Part shown: positions 29,261 to 37,815 of the stretch, piece by piece
Numbering within the stretch: position 1 is the first letter of the stretch
How the letters are laid out: each line of letters starts with the position of its first letter
NCBI RefSeq assembly: GCF_001645185.1
Contig: NZ_LXTQ01000040.1
Coordinates: 186,001-250,000 of the forward strand
Length of the DNA stretch: 64,000 nt
Reading direction: 5' to 3'
DNA from: Methylobacillus sp. MM3
GTDB taxonomy: Bacteria; Pseudomonadota; Gammaproteobacteria; Burkholderiales; Methylophilaceae
The notes under the pieces: generated by a model
Database searches by the model: none
Seen by the model: the letters and a program-made list of their open reading frames with translations, nothing else
Told to the model about the DNA's origin: nothing
Translations under genes and position numbers: made by a program

Positions 29261-30526
29261 TTGGATACAAGTCAGCAACTCGCAGCTCAGGCCATCGGCC
29301 AGGTTCTGGGCGGGCGCAACCTCACGCAGGCGCTGGAAAATCTCTGGCGCCTCCATCCGCAACTGACGCCTCAGCAGCGTGCCATCACGCAAGACTTGAG
29401 CTATGGCGTTTTGCGGCATTACGGCCAGCTTCAGGCGGTGCTCGAACAATTGCTGGAACGCCGCCTGGAAGACGAGTCAGTGCGCTGCCTTCTGCTGGCG
29501 GCCTTGTATCAGTTGGAGCACGGCAAGGCTTCCGAGTATGCGGTGGTCGATCACGCGGTCAAGGCTGCGGTGAAAATGAAAAAAGCCTGGGCAAAAGGGC
29601 TGGTGAATGCCGTACTGCGCAATTTCCTGCGCCGCCGCGAAGCGCTGCTTGTGGCCATTACCGACAATGAGGTTGCCCGCTATTCCTACCCGCAATGGTG
29701 GATAGAGAAACTGAAGCAGGACTATCCCGCCGAATGGACGGCCATTCTTGAAGCGGGCAATCGTCATCCTCCGCTTACCTTGCGCGTCAATCGTCGCCGC
29801 GTTTCCGGCGCGGAATATCTGCATAAGCTGGAAGACCTGGCGATAGGTGCGCACCCTTTGGGGGCGAGCGCCATCATGCTCGACCAGCCGGTGCCGGTGG
29901 AAAAATTGCCCGGCTTCCTGGAGGGCGACGTGTCGGTCCAGGATTACGGTGCCCAGTTTGCGGCCTCATTGCTGGATGTGCATGACGGCATGCGCGTGCT
30001 GGATGCCTGTTGCGCGCCGGGCGGCAAGACCGGCCACGTACTGGAAACGGCCGCTGTCGCGATGACCGCGGTGGACAGCGACGAAATTCGACTGGCCCGC
30101 ACCCGCAGCAATCTCGACCGGCTCGGATTATCTGCAAAACTGGTAAAAGGCGATTCCGGCAACCCCGGCACTTGGTGGGACGGCCAGCCATTCGACCGTA
30201 TCCTGGCCGATGTACCTTGCAGTGCGTCCGGCATTGTCCGGCGGCATGTGGATATCAAATGGCTGCGCCGCGAAGCAGATCTGAACAGCTTTACGGCCCA
30301 GCAGGCGCAGATATTGCGCGGTTTGTGGCATACCCTGGCAAACGGTGGTAAATTGCTGTACGTGACCTGCTCAATATTTATCGAAGAAAATCAACGACAA
30401 ATCGATGCGTTCCTGGCCGAGCAGGCGGACGCTCGACAACTCCCGCTTGCCGGGTTGAGGGACGGCCAATTGCTGCCTAGTGCTGACCATGACGGATTCT
30501 TTTACGCGCTTCTTCAAAAAATTTAG
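29261..30526 (+). CDS. rsmB: 16S rRNA m5C967 methyltransferase
   Basis: The protein has 421 residues and methylates C967 of 16S rRNA. A NusB-like RNA-binding domain covers about residues 1-135. The Rossmann methyltransferase domain contains the SAM loop VLDACCAPGGKTGH (about residue 246) and two catalytic cysteines in DVPCSASGIVRRH (about residue 322) and LYVTCSIFIEENQ. The start is TTG 29261. Its 3' end overlaps the DUF4390 gene by about 38 nt. Confidence 0.95.
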   Translation: MDTSQQLAAQAIGQVLGGRNLTQALENLWRLHPQLTPQQRAITQDLSYGVLRHYGQLQAVLEQLLERRLEDESVRCLLLAALYQLEHGKASEYAVVDHAVKAAVKMKKAWAKGLVNAVLRNFLRRREALLVAITDNEVARYSYPQWWIEKLKQDYPAEWTAILEAGNRHPPLTLRVNRRRVSGAEYLHKLEDLAIGAHPLGASAIMLDQPVPVEKLPGFLEGDVSVQDYGAQFAASLLDVHDGMRVLDACCAPGGKTGHVLETAAVAMTAVDSDEIRLARTRSNLDRLGLSAKLVKGDSGNPGTWWDGQPFDRILADVPCSASGIVRRHVDIKWLRREADLNSFTAQQAQILRGLWHTLANGGKLLYVTCSIFIEENQRQIDAFLAEQADARQLPLAGLRDGQLLPSADHDGFFYALLQKI

Positions 30527-31067
30527 CCGGTTCGGGCTCGGGTTGATTTGCTGCCTCGTTTTCAATGCGGCGGCCGAAGGCATACAGGTCAAAAACGCGG
30601 AGCTGGTGCCGGTTGATACTGCCTATCAACTCGATGCCGATTTCGATATCGACTTTTCCCCGGAGGTGGAGGCCGCGCTTAACAAAGGCGTCCCGCTGAC
30701 TTTCCTGATCGAATTCCAACTGGTTTCGCCACGGCAATACTGGTTCGACGACGAAATCACTACCAAAAGCCAAGTTATCCTGCTCAGCTATCACGCACTC
30801 TCCCGTCAGTACTTGATCAATATAGACCAGCACCAGAAATCCTTTACCACCTTGCAGGAAGTCCGGGACGAGCTTTCGCGGTTGCGCGACTGGACGGTGC
30901 TGGACAAGTCGGAAATCGTCAAGGGCGAGAGCTACCAGGCCGTGCTGCGCTTCCGGCTGGATCATTCCCGCCTGCCGAAAGCCTTGCAAGTCGAGGCGCT
31001 CAGTTCGGAGAAATGGACATTGGTGTCGGAGCGCTATCGCTGGATCCCAAATTTTCAACATCCATGA
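30489..31067 (+). CDS. DUF4390 domain-containing protein
   Basis: The protein has 192 residues from ATG 30489; GTG 30480 would add three. A signal-like N-terminus (FKKFSRFGLGLICCLVFNAAAEG) suggests export or membrane anchoring. The rest (residues 30-190, with VEAALNKGVPLTFLIEFQLV and YWFDDEI) matches the DUF4390 family, always found just before ntrY in betaproteobacteria. The function is unknown. The conserved context suggests a link with the NtrYX envelope or nitrogen/redox sensing pathway. It overlaps the end of rsmB, so translation is coupled. Confidence 0.88.
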   Translation: MTDSFTRFFKKFSRFGLGLICCLVFNAAAEGIQVKNAELVPVDTAYQLDADFDIDFSPEVEAALNKGVPLTFLIEFQLVSPRQYWFDDEITTKSQVILLSYHALSRQYLINIDQHQKSFTTLQEVRDELSRLRDWTVLDKSEIVKGESYQAVLRFRLDHSRLPKALQVEALSSEKWTLVSERYRWIPNFQHP

Positions 31068-31092
31068 TCGATAGCGGTTTAGTCGGGTTGCC

Positions 31093-33210
31093 ATGAAGTA
31101 CATCGTCTTCATTTCCGCGGTGCTGGGCGCAGTGCTGCTTTATCTGCTCTCCCACGCCAGCGCGAACACGGCCTTGTCCGGGCAGAACTACACGCTGCTG
31201 CTGGTGCTTAACATCGCTCTCGCGGTGTTTTTCATCATCCTGATCGGCTTGCAGTTGTGGAAGCTGTATCGGCAGATGCGCAGCCAGGTGATCGGCAGCC
31301 GGCTTACGCTGCGATTGCTGGGCATGTTTGCCTTGATGGCCTTGATTCCCGGGATGATCGTTTATGCCGTTTCGGTCAATTTCCTGACCCGTTCCATCGA
31401 GTCGTGGTTCAACGTCAAGGTCGAGGCGGCCCTGGATGGCGGTTTGCGCCTGGGGCAGAGCGCGCTCGACATCCTGCTGGCAGATCTGGAGGAGAAGGGC
31501 GAGAACATGGCGATATCGCTGGCCTTCCAGCCCAATACTTCGCATCTTTCGATGCTGAACGATCTGCGCGAGCGCAGCGGCGTGCAGGATGCGGTACTGT
31601 TGACGTTGCAAGGCCGCATTCTTGCTTTCTCCAGCGCCGACGCCTCAAGTTTCCTGCCCGATCTGCCCACCATCCCCCAGCTGCGACAAGCTCGCCAGCG
31701 TATCTATGGCAGGATCGAGCCGATTCCGGACAAGGGGTTGTATCTGCGCGTGCTGGCTCCGGTCAATACGGCAGATATCCACGGTGAAACCCGGATACTG
31801 CAATTGCTCCAGCCGGTTCCGAAGTCGCTGTCACAGACGGCCGAGTCGGTGCAGGCGGTCTATCAGGACTACCAGGAGCTATCCTATACGCGCACGGCCC
31901 TCAAGGAGGTGTTTGCGCTCACTCTCACGCTGGTCCTCATGCTGGCGATGTTATCTGCGCTGGCGTTTGCATTCGTGCTGAGCCGTCGCCTGTCGGCTCC
32001 GTTAGGCGTGCTGGCAGAAGGAACCCGCGCGATTGCCAGCGGCGATTACGGGAAAATGCTGCCGGCGCATGGCAAAGACGAACTGGGGGTTCTGGTTCAA
32101 TCCTTCAACAGTATGACGCGGCAACTCTCCGAAGCCACGCAGGCGGCGGAGCGCAACCGGGCACGCGTCGAGGCGGCGCGCGGCCATCTGGAAACCATCC
32201 TGTCGCATCTTTCCTCCGGCGTCATTGCATTCGACGACCGGTTTCGTATGCGGACTTTCAACCCCTCGGCAAATCACATCCTCGGCGTCGATCTCGGGCC
32301 GATCGCGGGTCAGTCGCTTGAGCTGCTGGCACAGTCGTCCACCATGGCTACGTTGGTCCGGACGATTTTGACGCATTTCACCGACGAAAAAACCGGCGAG
32401 TGGCAGCAACAGATCGAGTTTGAAGGCGCAAAAGGCAAACAGGTGCTGCTGGTGCGCGGGACGCGGCTTCCCAAAGGCTCCGAAAGCGGTTACGTCGTCG
32501 TGTTCGACGATGTCACGACCTTATTGCAGGCGCAGCGCGATGCGGCGTGGGGGGAAGTAGCGCGCCGCCTGGCGCATGAAATCAAGAACCCTCTGACGCC
32601 GATCATGCTGTCGGCGGAACGGCTGGAGCACAAGCTCAGCGACAAGCTGGAAGGCGCCGATGCCGAAATGCTGCGGCGCGCGACGCAAACCATTGTCGGC
32701 CAGGTATCCGCAATGAAAAGCATGGTGGATGAGTTCAGCGAATATGCGCGTTCACCGGCACTCAATCTGTCATTGCTGGACTTCAACGCGCTTGTGCGCG
32801 ACGTTCTGGCATTGTATGAATCGCATGGCATCCAGATTCATCTCGAGCTCGACGAGAAAATATCGCCCATCTATGGCGATGCGACCATGCTGCGGCAGGT
32901 ACTGCACAACTTGCTGAAAAATGCGCAGGATGTGCTGGAAGGGAGGCCGAAGCCTCTGATCCATGTGAAAATAAAGCCTGAAAATGGTATGGTAAGGCTT
33001 GAAATTTCCGATAACGGCCCCGGCTTTCCGCCGGATTGGATCGCACGCGCTTTCGAACCCTACGTTACCACCAAGCGCCAAGGCACCGGCCTGGGCTTGG
33101 CCATTGTGAAAAAAATCGTGGAAGAGCATAAGGGAGTCATCAAGATCGAAAATCAACCGCAGGGCGGAGCCAGCGTTTCGTTGCTCCTGCCGATGAAGGA
33201 GGCAGCATGA
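31093..33210 (+). CDS. ntrY: NtrY-type sensor histidine kinase
   Basis: The protein has 705 residues. N-terminal membrane helices (about residues 1-100) and a periplasmic loop are followed by another helix (about 270-300). Next come HAMP (about 300-355, LSRRLSAPLGVLAEGTRAIA), PAS (about 365-480), HisKA with the phospho-accepting His in RLAHEIKNPLTPIML (about residue 495), and HATPase with NGPGFPPDWI and KRQGTGLGLAIVKKI. It phosphorylates NtrX, whose ATG overlaps its stop codon. Homologues respond to nitrogen, redox or microaerobic state. The signal here is unknown. Confidence 0.95.
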   Translation: MKYIVFISAVLGAVLLYLLSHASANTALSGQNYTLLLVLNIALAVFFIILIGLQLWKLYRQMRSQVIGSRLTLRLLGMFALMALIPGMIVYAVSVNFLTRSIESWFNVKVEAALDGGLRLGQSALDILLADLEEKGENMAISLAFQPNTSHLSMLNDLRERSGVQDAVLLTLQGRILAFSSADASSFLPDLPTIPQLRQARQRIYGRIEPIPDKGLYLRVLAPVNTADIHGETRILQLLQPVPKSLSQTAESVQAVYQDYQELSYTRTALKEVFALTLTLVLMLAMLSALAFAFVLSRRLSAPLGVLAEGTRAIASGDYGKMLPAHGKDELGVLVQSFNSMTRQLSEATQAAERNRARVEAARGHLETILSHLSSGVIAFDDRFRMRTFNPSANHILGVDLGPIAGQSLELLAQSSTMATLVRTILTHFTDEKTGEWQQQIEFEGAKGKQVLLVRGTRLPKGSESGYVVVFDDVTTLLQAQRDAAWGEVARRLAHEIKNPLTPIMLSAERLEHKLSDKLEGADAEMLRRATQTIVGQVSAMKSMVDEFSEYARSPALNLSLLDFNALVRDVLALYESHGIQIHLELDEKISPIYGDATMLRQVLHNLLKNAQDVLEGRPKPLIHVKIKPENGMVRLEISDNGPGFPPDWIARAFEPYVTTKRQGTGLGLAIVKKIVEEHKGVIKIENQPQGGASVSLLLPMKEAA

Positions 33211-34472
33211 CTGCGCGCCAGGTTCTGGTTGTGGACGACGAAGTCGGCATCCGCGAGCTGTTGAGCGAAATCCTCAGCGACGAAGGCTATCACGTCAAAC
33301 TTGCGGAAAACGCCGCGCAGGCACGCGACTCCCGCCAGCAGGAGCGGCCCGATCTGGTATTGCTCGATATCTGGATGCCGGATTGTGACGGCATCAGCCT
33401 GCTCAAGGAGTGGGGAAACGGCGGATTGCTGACGATGCCGGTGGTGATGATGTCCGGTCACGGTACGATCGATACTGCCGTCGAGGCAACGCGCATCGGC
33501 GCTTTCGATTTCCTTGAAAAACCCATCGCTTTGCAAAAGTTGCTCAAGACGGTGAACGCGGCCCTGAAACATGCGGAGCATCAGCCGCGCAGCGGCATGA
33601 ACCTGCTGAGCCTGGGCAAGAGTCCGGCAATCGTCGATCTGCGGACGCGCCTGGAACAACTGGATGGACTTAAGGTACCGCTGCTGCTGATCGGCGCGCG
33701 CGGTTGCGGCGCCGAATTGTGCGCAAGATTCCTGCATCGGTCCGAAACGCCATGGCTGGAACTGACGCAAGCGGAAAAGCTGGCCAGTGCGCCGCTTGAA
33801 CTGCTGGAGCAGACACGCGAAGGCTTGATTTACATCCCGGAAGTGGCCGATCTCGGCAAGACCGAGCAAAAGGGATTGCTGTTGCTGCTCGGCCGCGCGG
33901 ACAAGTACGGTGTGCGTGTCGTGTGCGCCACCACCCGGGTGCTACCGCAGCTGGTGCAGGCCGGGCAGTTCGATGAGTCTCTGCTGCACGCACTTTCTTC
34001 CGCCAGCCTGAATATCCCGACGCTGGCCGAACATCGCGAGGACATTCCGGATCTCGTCAAGGCGATGACGACTTTTCTGGCTGAAAATGGCGAAGTCCAG
34101 TATCGCGAGTTCGATGTGGCTGCACTGAATGCCATGCGCAACGCCGAATGGCCGGGAAACCTCGCTCAATTGAAAGTCGCTGTGAAAAACCTGATGCTGA
34201 CCAGCATCGGGGAGAAAATCACGCTCGAAGACGCTGTCCGCGTGCTGGAGCAGTTTGCCGTGCCCGAACCCGCCGTCTCCGCCGCTACCCAGTTACCGCT
34301 GGACTTGAACATGTCCCTGCGCGACGCGCGCGATGCATTCGAGCGCATTTATTTCGAGCATCACATCGCCAAGGCCGGTGGCAACATGAGTCGCGTGGCG
34401 GAAGCGGTTGAGCTGGAGCGGACCCACCTCTACCGCAAGCTGAAACAGTTGAATATCCGCACGAAGCAATAA
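33207..34472 (+). CDS. ntrX: NtrX response regulator with degenerate AAA+ domain
   Basis: The protein has 421 residues. The receiver domain (1-120) is intact, with acidic VVDDE, phosphorylatable Asp in LVLLDIWMPD, and Lys in FLEKPI. The central domain (about 140-350) aligns with sigma-54 activators but is eroded. Walker A reads GARGCGAE (residues 163-170, Ala169 where Lys is needed). Walker B reads IYIPE (Pro211 where Asp is needed). GAFTGA is absent and the arginine-finger region reads FDESLLHAL. The Fis-type helix-turn-helix (about 370-420, SRVAEAVELERTHLYRKLKQL) is intact. It therefore cannot act as a normal sigma-54 ATPase and is probably a phosphorylation-controlled DNA-binding regulator. 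Confidence 0.93.
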   Translation: MTARQVLVVDDEVGIRELLSEILSDEGYHVKLAENAAQARDSRQQERPDLVLLDIWMPDCDGISLLKEWGNGGLLTMPVVMMSGHGTIDTAVEATRIGAFDFLEKPIALQKLLKTVNAALKHAEHQPRSGMNLLSLGKSPAIVDLRTRLEQLDGLKVPLLLIGARGCGAELCARFLHRSETPWLELTQAEKLASAPLELLEQTREGLIYIPEVADLGKTEQKGLLLLLGRADKYGVRVVCATTRVLPQLVQAGQFDESLLHALSSASLNIPTLAEHREDIPDLVKAMTTFLAENGEVQYREFDVAALNAMRNAEWPGNLAQLKVAVKNLMLTSIGEKITLEDAVRVLEQFAVPEPAVSAATQLPLDLNMSLRDARDAFERIYFEHHIAKAGGNMSRVAEAVELERTHLYRKLKQLNIRTKQ

Positions 34473-34598
34473 TCGATTTTGCAGATTATCCGGCTTGTCA
34501 TGATTTGAAAGCCGTTACGAAGGGTTCATTGCCATCCCCCGCCGCTCCGGCCAAGAAATAAAGCTGTAACGAGCCCGGCGTTTGTATCAAGCCGGTTG
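34473..34598 (+). other. ntrX 3' untranslated region
   Basis: These 126 nt have no gene. CCGGCTTG (34490-34497) is complementary to CAAGCCGG (34588-34595), so the region could fold into a long-range stem closed just before the terminator. This is the layout of a 3'UTR-derived small RNA, though no promoter was identified. Confidence 0.35.
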
Positions 34599-34623
34599 GA
34601 GGCGAGGAAACTCGCCTCTTTTT
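34599..34623 (+). terminator. intrinsic terminator of the ntrYX operon
   Basis: An 8-bp stem GAGGCGAG/CTCGCCTC with a stable GAAA tetraloop is followed by TTTTT. Confidence 0.92.
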
Positions 34624-34633
34624 CGTCTGCGGA

Positions 34634-35413
34634 TCAGGCGGCTGCCGGGACGGCAAGCTCGGTAATGACGGGCGCGTGATCGGAAGGCCGCTCCAGTTTG
34701 CGCGGCCCTTTGTCGATCCAGCAAGCAGTGCAGTTGCCGACCAGCGCCGGCGATAGCAGAATATGATCGATGCGTAATCCGAGATTGCGGCGGAATGCTG
34801 CCATGCGGTAATCCCACCACGAGTAGATGCATTCCTGCTCTTCAAAGAGGCAGAATGCATCGGTCAGTCCCAGGCTGATCAACTCCTTGAAGGCGGCTCT
34901 CTCGGCCGGGCTGACCAGTACTTGCCCTACCCATGCAGCTGGGTCGTGCACGTCGCGATCTTCCGGCGCGATGTTGTAGTCGCCGAGCAAGGCCAGTTTC
35001 GGATGACGCTGCATTTCCTCACGCAACCAGCTAGTCAAAGCCACCAGCCAACCCAGTTTGTACTGGTATTTGTCCGATTCCAGGCTTTGTCCGTTGGGCA
35101 TATAGGCGCACACGATGCGGATATCGTTAACGGTCGCGGCAATCAACCGCTTTTGCTCGTCGGCGAAAGCGGGGATATTGATGGTGACATCGCTTAAGGG
35201 GTGTTTGCTGAGGATGGCGACCCCGTTATAGGTCTTCTGCCCCGCGTGGGCGGCGTGATAACCCACCGCGGTAAATGCATCGAACGGAAACTTGGCATCT
35301 TCAAGCTTGGTTTCCTGCAGGCACAGCACATCCGGCTGATTGGCGGCAAGCCAGTCCAGCACATGCTGCAGACGCACGTTAAGTGAGTTGACGTTCCAGG
35401 TAGCTATCTTCAT
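34634..35413 (-). CDS. xthA: exodeoxyribonuclease III
   Basis: The protein has 259 residues. It is an AP endonuclease/3'-5' exonuclease of the exonuclease-endonuclease-phosphatase fold in base-excision repair. Catalytic motifs: ATWNVNSL (Asn), LCLQETKL (Glu, about residue 34), GDYNIAPEDRDVHDP (Asp/Asn, about residues 145-159) and the terminal SDHAPVITEL (Asp-His). Its ATG overlaps the prlC stop by one base (TAATG), so the two are translated from one mRNA. Confidence 0.96.
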   Translation of the reverse strand: MKIATWNVNSLNVRLQHVLDWLAANQPDVLCLQETKLEDAKFPFDAFTAVGYHAAHAGQKTYNGVAILSKHPLSDVTINIPAFADEQKRLIAATVNDIRIVCAYMPNGQSLESDKYQYKLGWLVALTSWLREEMQRHPKLALLGDYNIAPEDRDVHDPAAWVGQVLVSPAERAAFKELISLGLTDAFCLFEEQECIYSWWDYRMAAFRRNLGLRIDHILLSPALVGNCTACWIDKGPRKLERPSDHAPVITELAVPAAA

Positions 35414-37449
35414 TACGCCGTTTCAGTCATGCCATTGTGGCGCAGCAATGCATCGATGGTCGGTTCTCTGCCGCGGAAAGCGATAAAGGACTCCAGCGCC
35501 GGACGCACACCGCCTTGGGCAAGGATTTCGCTCCAGAATCGGTGACCGGTTTCTTCGCTCAATACCCCGTTTTCCTCGAACAGACTGTAGGCGTCAGCGG
35601 AAAGCACTTCCGCCCATTTGTAGCTGTAATAACCCGCTGCGTAACCGCCGGCGAAGATATGCGAGAAGTTGTTGGGGAAGCGGTTCCATTGCGGCGGGCG
35701 CACCACGGCGACTTCGTCACGGACTTCTTCCAGCAATTGCAGCGGCGTTTTGTCGCCCTTGGGGTCGAAGTCGCTGTGCAGCAGCATGTCGAACAATGAA
35801 AACTCGATCTGGCGCACCGTCTGCATGCCAGCCTGGAAATTCTTTGCCGCGACCATCTTGTCGAACAGCGCTTTCGGCAAGTGCGCGCCGGTATCGACAT
35901 GCCTGGTCATGTGGCGCAGTACGTCCCACTCCCAGCAGAAGTTTTCCATGAACTGGCTGGGCAACTCCACCGCGTCCCACTCCACGCCCTTGATGCCGGA
36001 GACGCCGTATTCCTCGACCTTGGTCAGCAGATGATGCAGGCCATGGCCGAACTCGTGGAACATCGTGATAACTTCGTCGTGCGTGAACAATGCCGGTTTA
36101 TTGCCGACAGGCGCGGAGAAATTGCAGGTGAGGAAGGCCACTGGCGTTTCGATGCCTTGGGCCTTGCGGCGGCGCGTGATCGCTTCATCCATCCAGGCGC
36201 CGCCGCGCTTGCCGTTGCGCGCGTAGAGGTCGAGATAGAACTGCCCGATCAGATGGCCGTCGTGGTCGTTAATGTCATAGAAGCTGACGTCCTTGTGCCA
36301 AACCGGTGCTTCCGATTGGCGCACATGTACGCCGTAGATGGTCTCGACGACCTTGAACAACCCATGCAGCACCTGCGGTTCCGGGAAGTATTGTTTCACT
36401 TCCTGATCCGAGAACGCGTATTTTTCTTCACGCAATTTTTCCGAGACATAGGCCACATCCCAGGCTTCCAGCTGCGGCAGGCCGACTTTTTCGGCGGCAT
36501 AAGCTTGCAATTCCTGCATGTCTTTTTCCGCAAAAGGCCGTGCGCGTACGGCCAGGGTACGCAGGAAATCCAGCACCTGCGGCGCGGTTTGCGCCATTTT
36601 TGTCGTCAGGGACACTTCGGCGTAATTGGCGTAGCCCAGCAAGTGCGCGGACTCGGCACGCAACTCGAGGATTTCCTTGATCAAGGCCGTGTTGTCCCAT
36701 TCCGCCTTGCCGAATTCGGAAGCGCGCGTGGCATAGGCGAAATACAGCTTTTCGCGTAATGCGCGCTTGTCTGCGTACTGCAGAACCGGCATGTAAGAGG
36801 GGAAATGCAGCGTGAATTTCCAGCCTGACTTGCCGTCGGCTTCGGCGGCCTCGCGTGCAGCTTGCAGCGCATCCTCCGGGATGCCGGCGAGATCGCTTTC
36901 GTGTTCGACGAAATGCGCAAAATCGTTGGTTGTGTCGAGCAGGTTTTCCTCGAAGCGGGCCGATAACGAGGACAGCGCTTCCTGGATTTCCTTGAAACGC
37001 GCCTTCTTGTCTTCAGGCAGTTCCGCACCGCCAAGCCGGAAGTCGCGCAATTCGTTGTCGATAATCTTGCGTTGCGCGGCGCTCAGGGTGTCGAAAGAAG
37101 GATTTGCGCGAAGTGCGCGAAACTTTGCGTATAGCGCTTCGTTTTGCGAAATATCTGCGTAAAAAGCGGTTAATACCGGCAGGTTTTCATTGTAGGCTTC
37201 GCGCAACTCGGGAGTGTTGACCACGGAATTCATATGCGACACCTGCGACCAGGCGCGCGAGATGCGTTCTTCCATATCCTCCAGCGGGCGGGCGAAATTG
37301 TCCCATCCCGGTTTTTCCGTACTTTGGCCCAGGGCGTCGATCAACGTGCGGGCTTCGTCCAGCAATTGCGTGATGGCGGGGGTAACGTGCTCGGGGCGTA
37401 CCTGGTCGAATTGCGGCAGGCCGGAAAACTGGAGTAACGGGTTTTGCAT
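35413..37449 (-). CDS. prlC: oligopeptidase A (M3 family)
   Basis: The protein has 678 residues and degrades signal peptides and other oligopeptides in the cytoplasm. The zinc site is FHEFGHGLHH (HExxH, about residues 470-480), with the third ligand Glu 25-30 residues later. Family blocks include SQFMENFCWEWDVL and AGGYAAGYYSYKWAEVL. The length and whole-protein similarity fit E. coli PrlC. It is followed without a gap by xthA. Confidence 0.96.
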   Translation of the reverse strand: MQNPLLQFSGLPQFDQVRPEHVTPAITQLLDEARTLIDALGQSTEKPGWDNFARPLEDMEERISRAWSQVSHMNSVVNTPELREAYNENLPVLTAFYADISQNEALYAKFRALRANPSFDTLSAAQRKIIDNELRDFRLGGAELPEDKKARFKEIQEALSSLSARFEENLLDTTNDFAHFVEHESDLAGIPEDALQAAREAAEADGKSGWKFTLHFPSYMPVLQYADKRALREKLYFAYATRASEFGKAEWDNTALIKEILELRAESAHLLGYANYAEVSLTTKMAQTAPQVLDFLRTLAVRARPFAEKDMQELQAYAAEKVGLPQLEAWDVAYVSEKLREEKYAFSDQEVKQYFPEPQVLHGLFKVVETIYGVHVRQSEAPVWHKDVSFYDINDHDGHLIGQFYLDLYARNGKRGGAWMDEAITRRRKAQGIETPVAFLTCNFSAPVGNKPALFTHDEVITMFHEFGHGLHHLLTKVEEYGVSGIKGVEWDAVELPSQFMENFCWEWDVLRHMTRHVDTGAHLPKALFDKMVAAKNFQAGMQTVRQIEFSLFDMLLHSDFDPKGDKTPLQLLEEVRDEVAVVRPPQWNRFPNNFSHIFAGGYAAGYYSYKWAEVLSADAYSLFEENGVLSEETGHRFWSEILAQGGVRPALESFIAFRGREPTIDALLRHNGMTETA

Positions 37450-37463
37450 CGGGAACAGGATCC

Positions 37464-37805
37464 TTAGTTGATTAACCGCAGGGTAAACGGGTAGCGGTAT
37501 TCTTCACCCTTGCTGGCTTTGCTGGCGGCGATGATGCAGAGAATGATGTTGCCCAACCAGACTGCCGCCATCAGCACGAAACCGATCAGTATAAACACCA
37601 GCACGTAGCAGACCATGTAGGCGATGAGTAAGCTGATCTGGAAATTCAGTGCTTCGCGCGCCTGTTCGCCGAGGTAGGCGTTTTCATCTTTTTTCAGTAG
37701 CCAGACGATCAATCCCGGCACAAAACTGAAAAATATCCCGCCGATATGGGTCAATACGGCAATGTTCCTGTCGTTGGCGGATATTGCGGTGTTCTCGTCG
37801 TTCAT
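37464..37805 (-). CDS. DUF4870 domain-containing membrane protein
   Basis: The protein has 113 residues with three hydrophobic segments: NIAVLTHIGGIFFSFVPGLI, an interior ISLLIAYMVCYVLVFILIGF, and LMAAVWLGNIILCIIAAS. A conserved LKKDENAYLGEQAREALNFQ loop marks the DUF4870 (Tic20-like) family. The function is unknown. ATG 37805 was preferred over an upstream ATG at 37847 because family members start a few residues before the first helix. It lies between ptsI and prlC on the same strand. Confidence 0.88.
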   Translation of the reverse strand: MNDENTAISANDRNIAVLTHIGGIFFSFVPGLIVWLLKKDENAYLGEQAREALNFQISLLIAYMVCYVLVFILIGFVLMAAVWLGNIILCIIAASKASKGEEYRYPFTLRLIN

Positions 37806-37815
37806 GGCATTCCCC

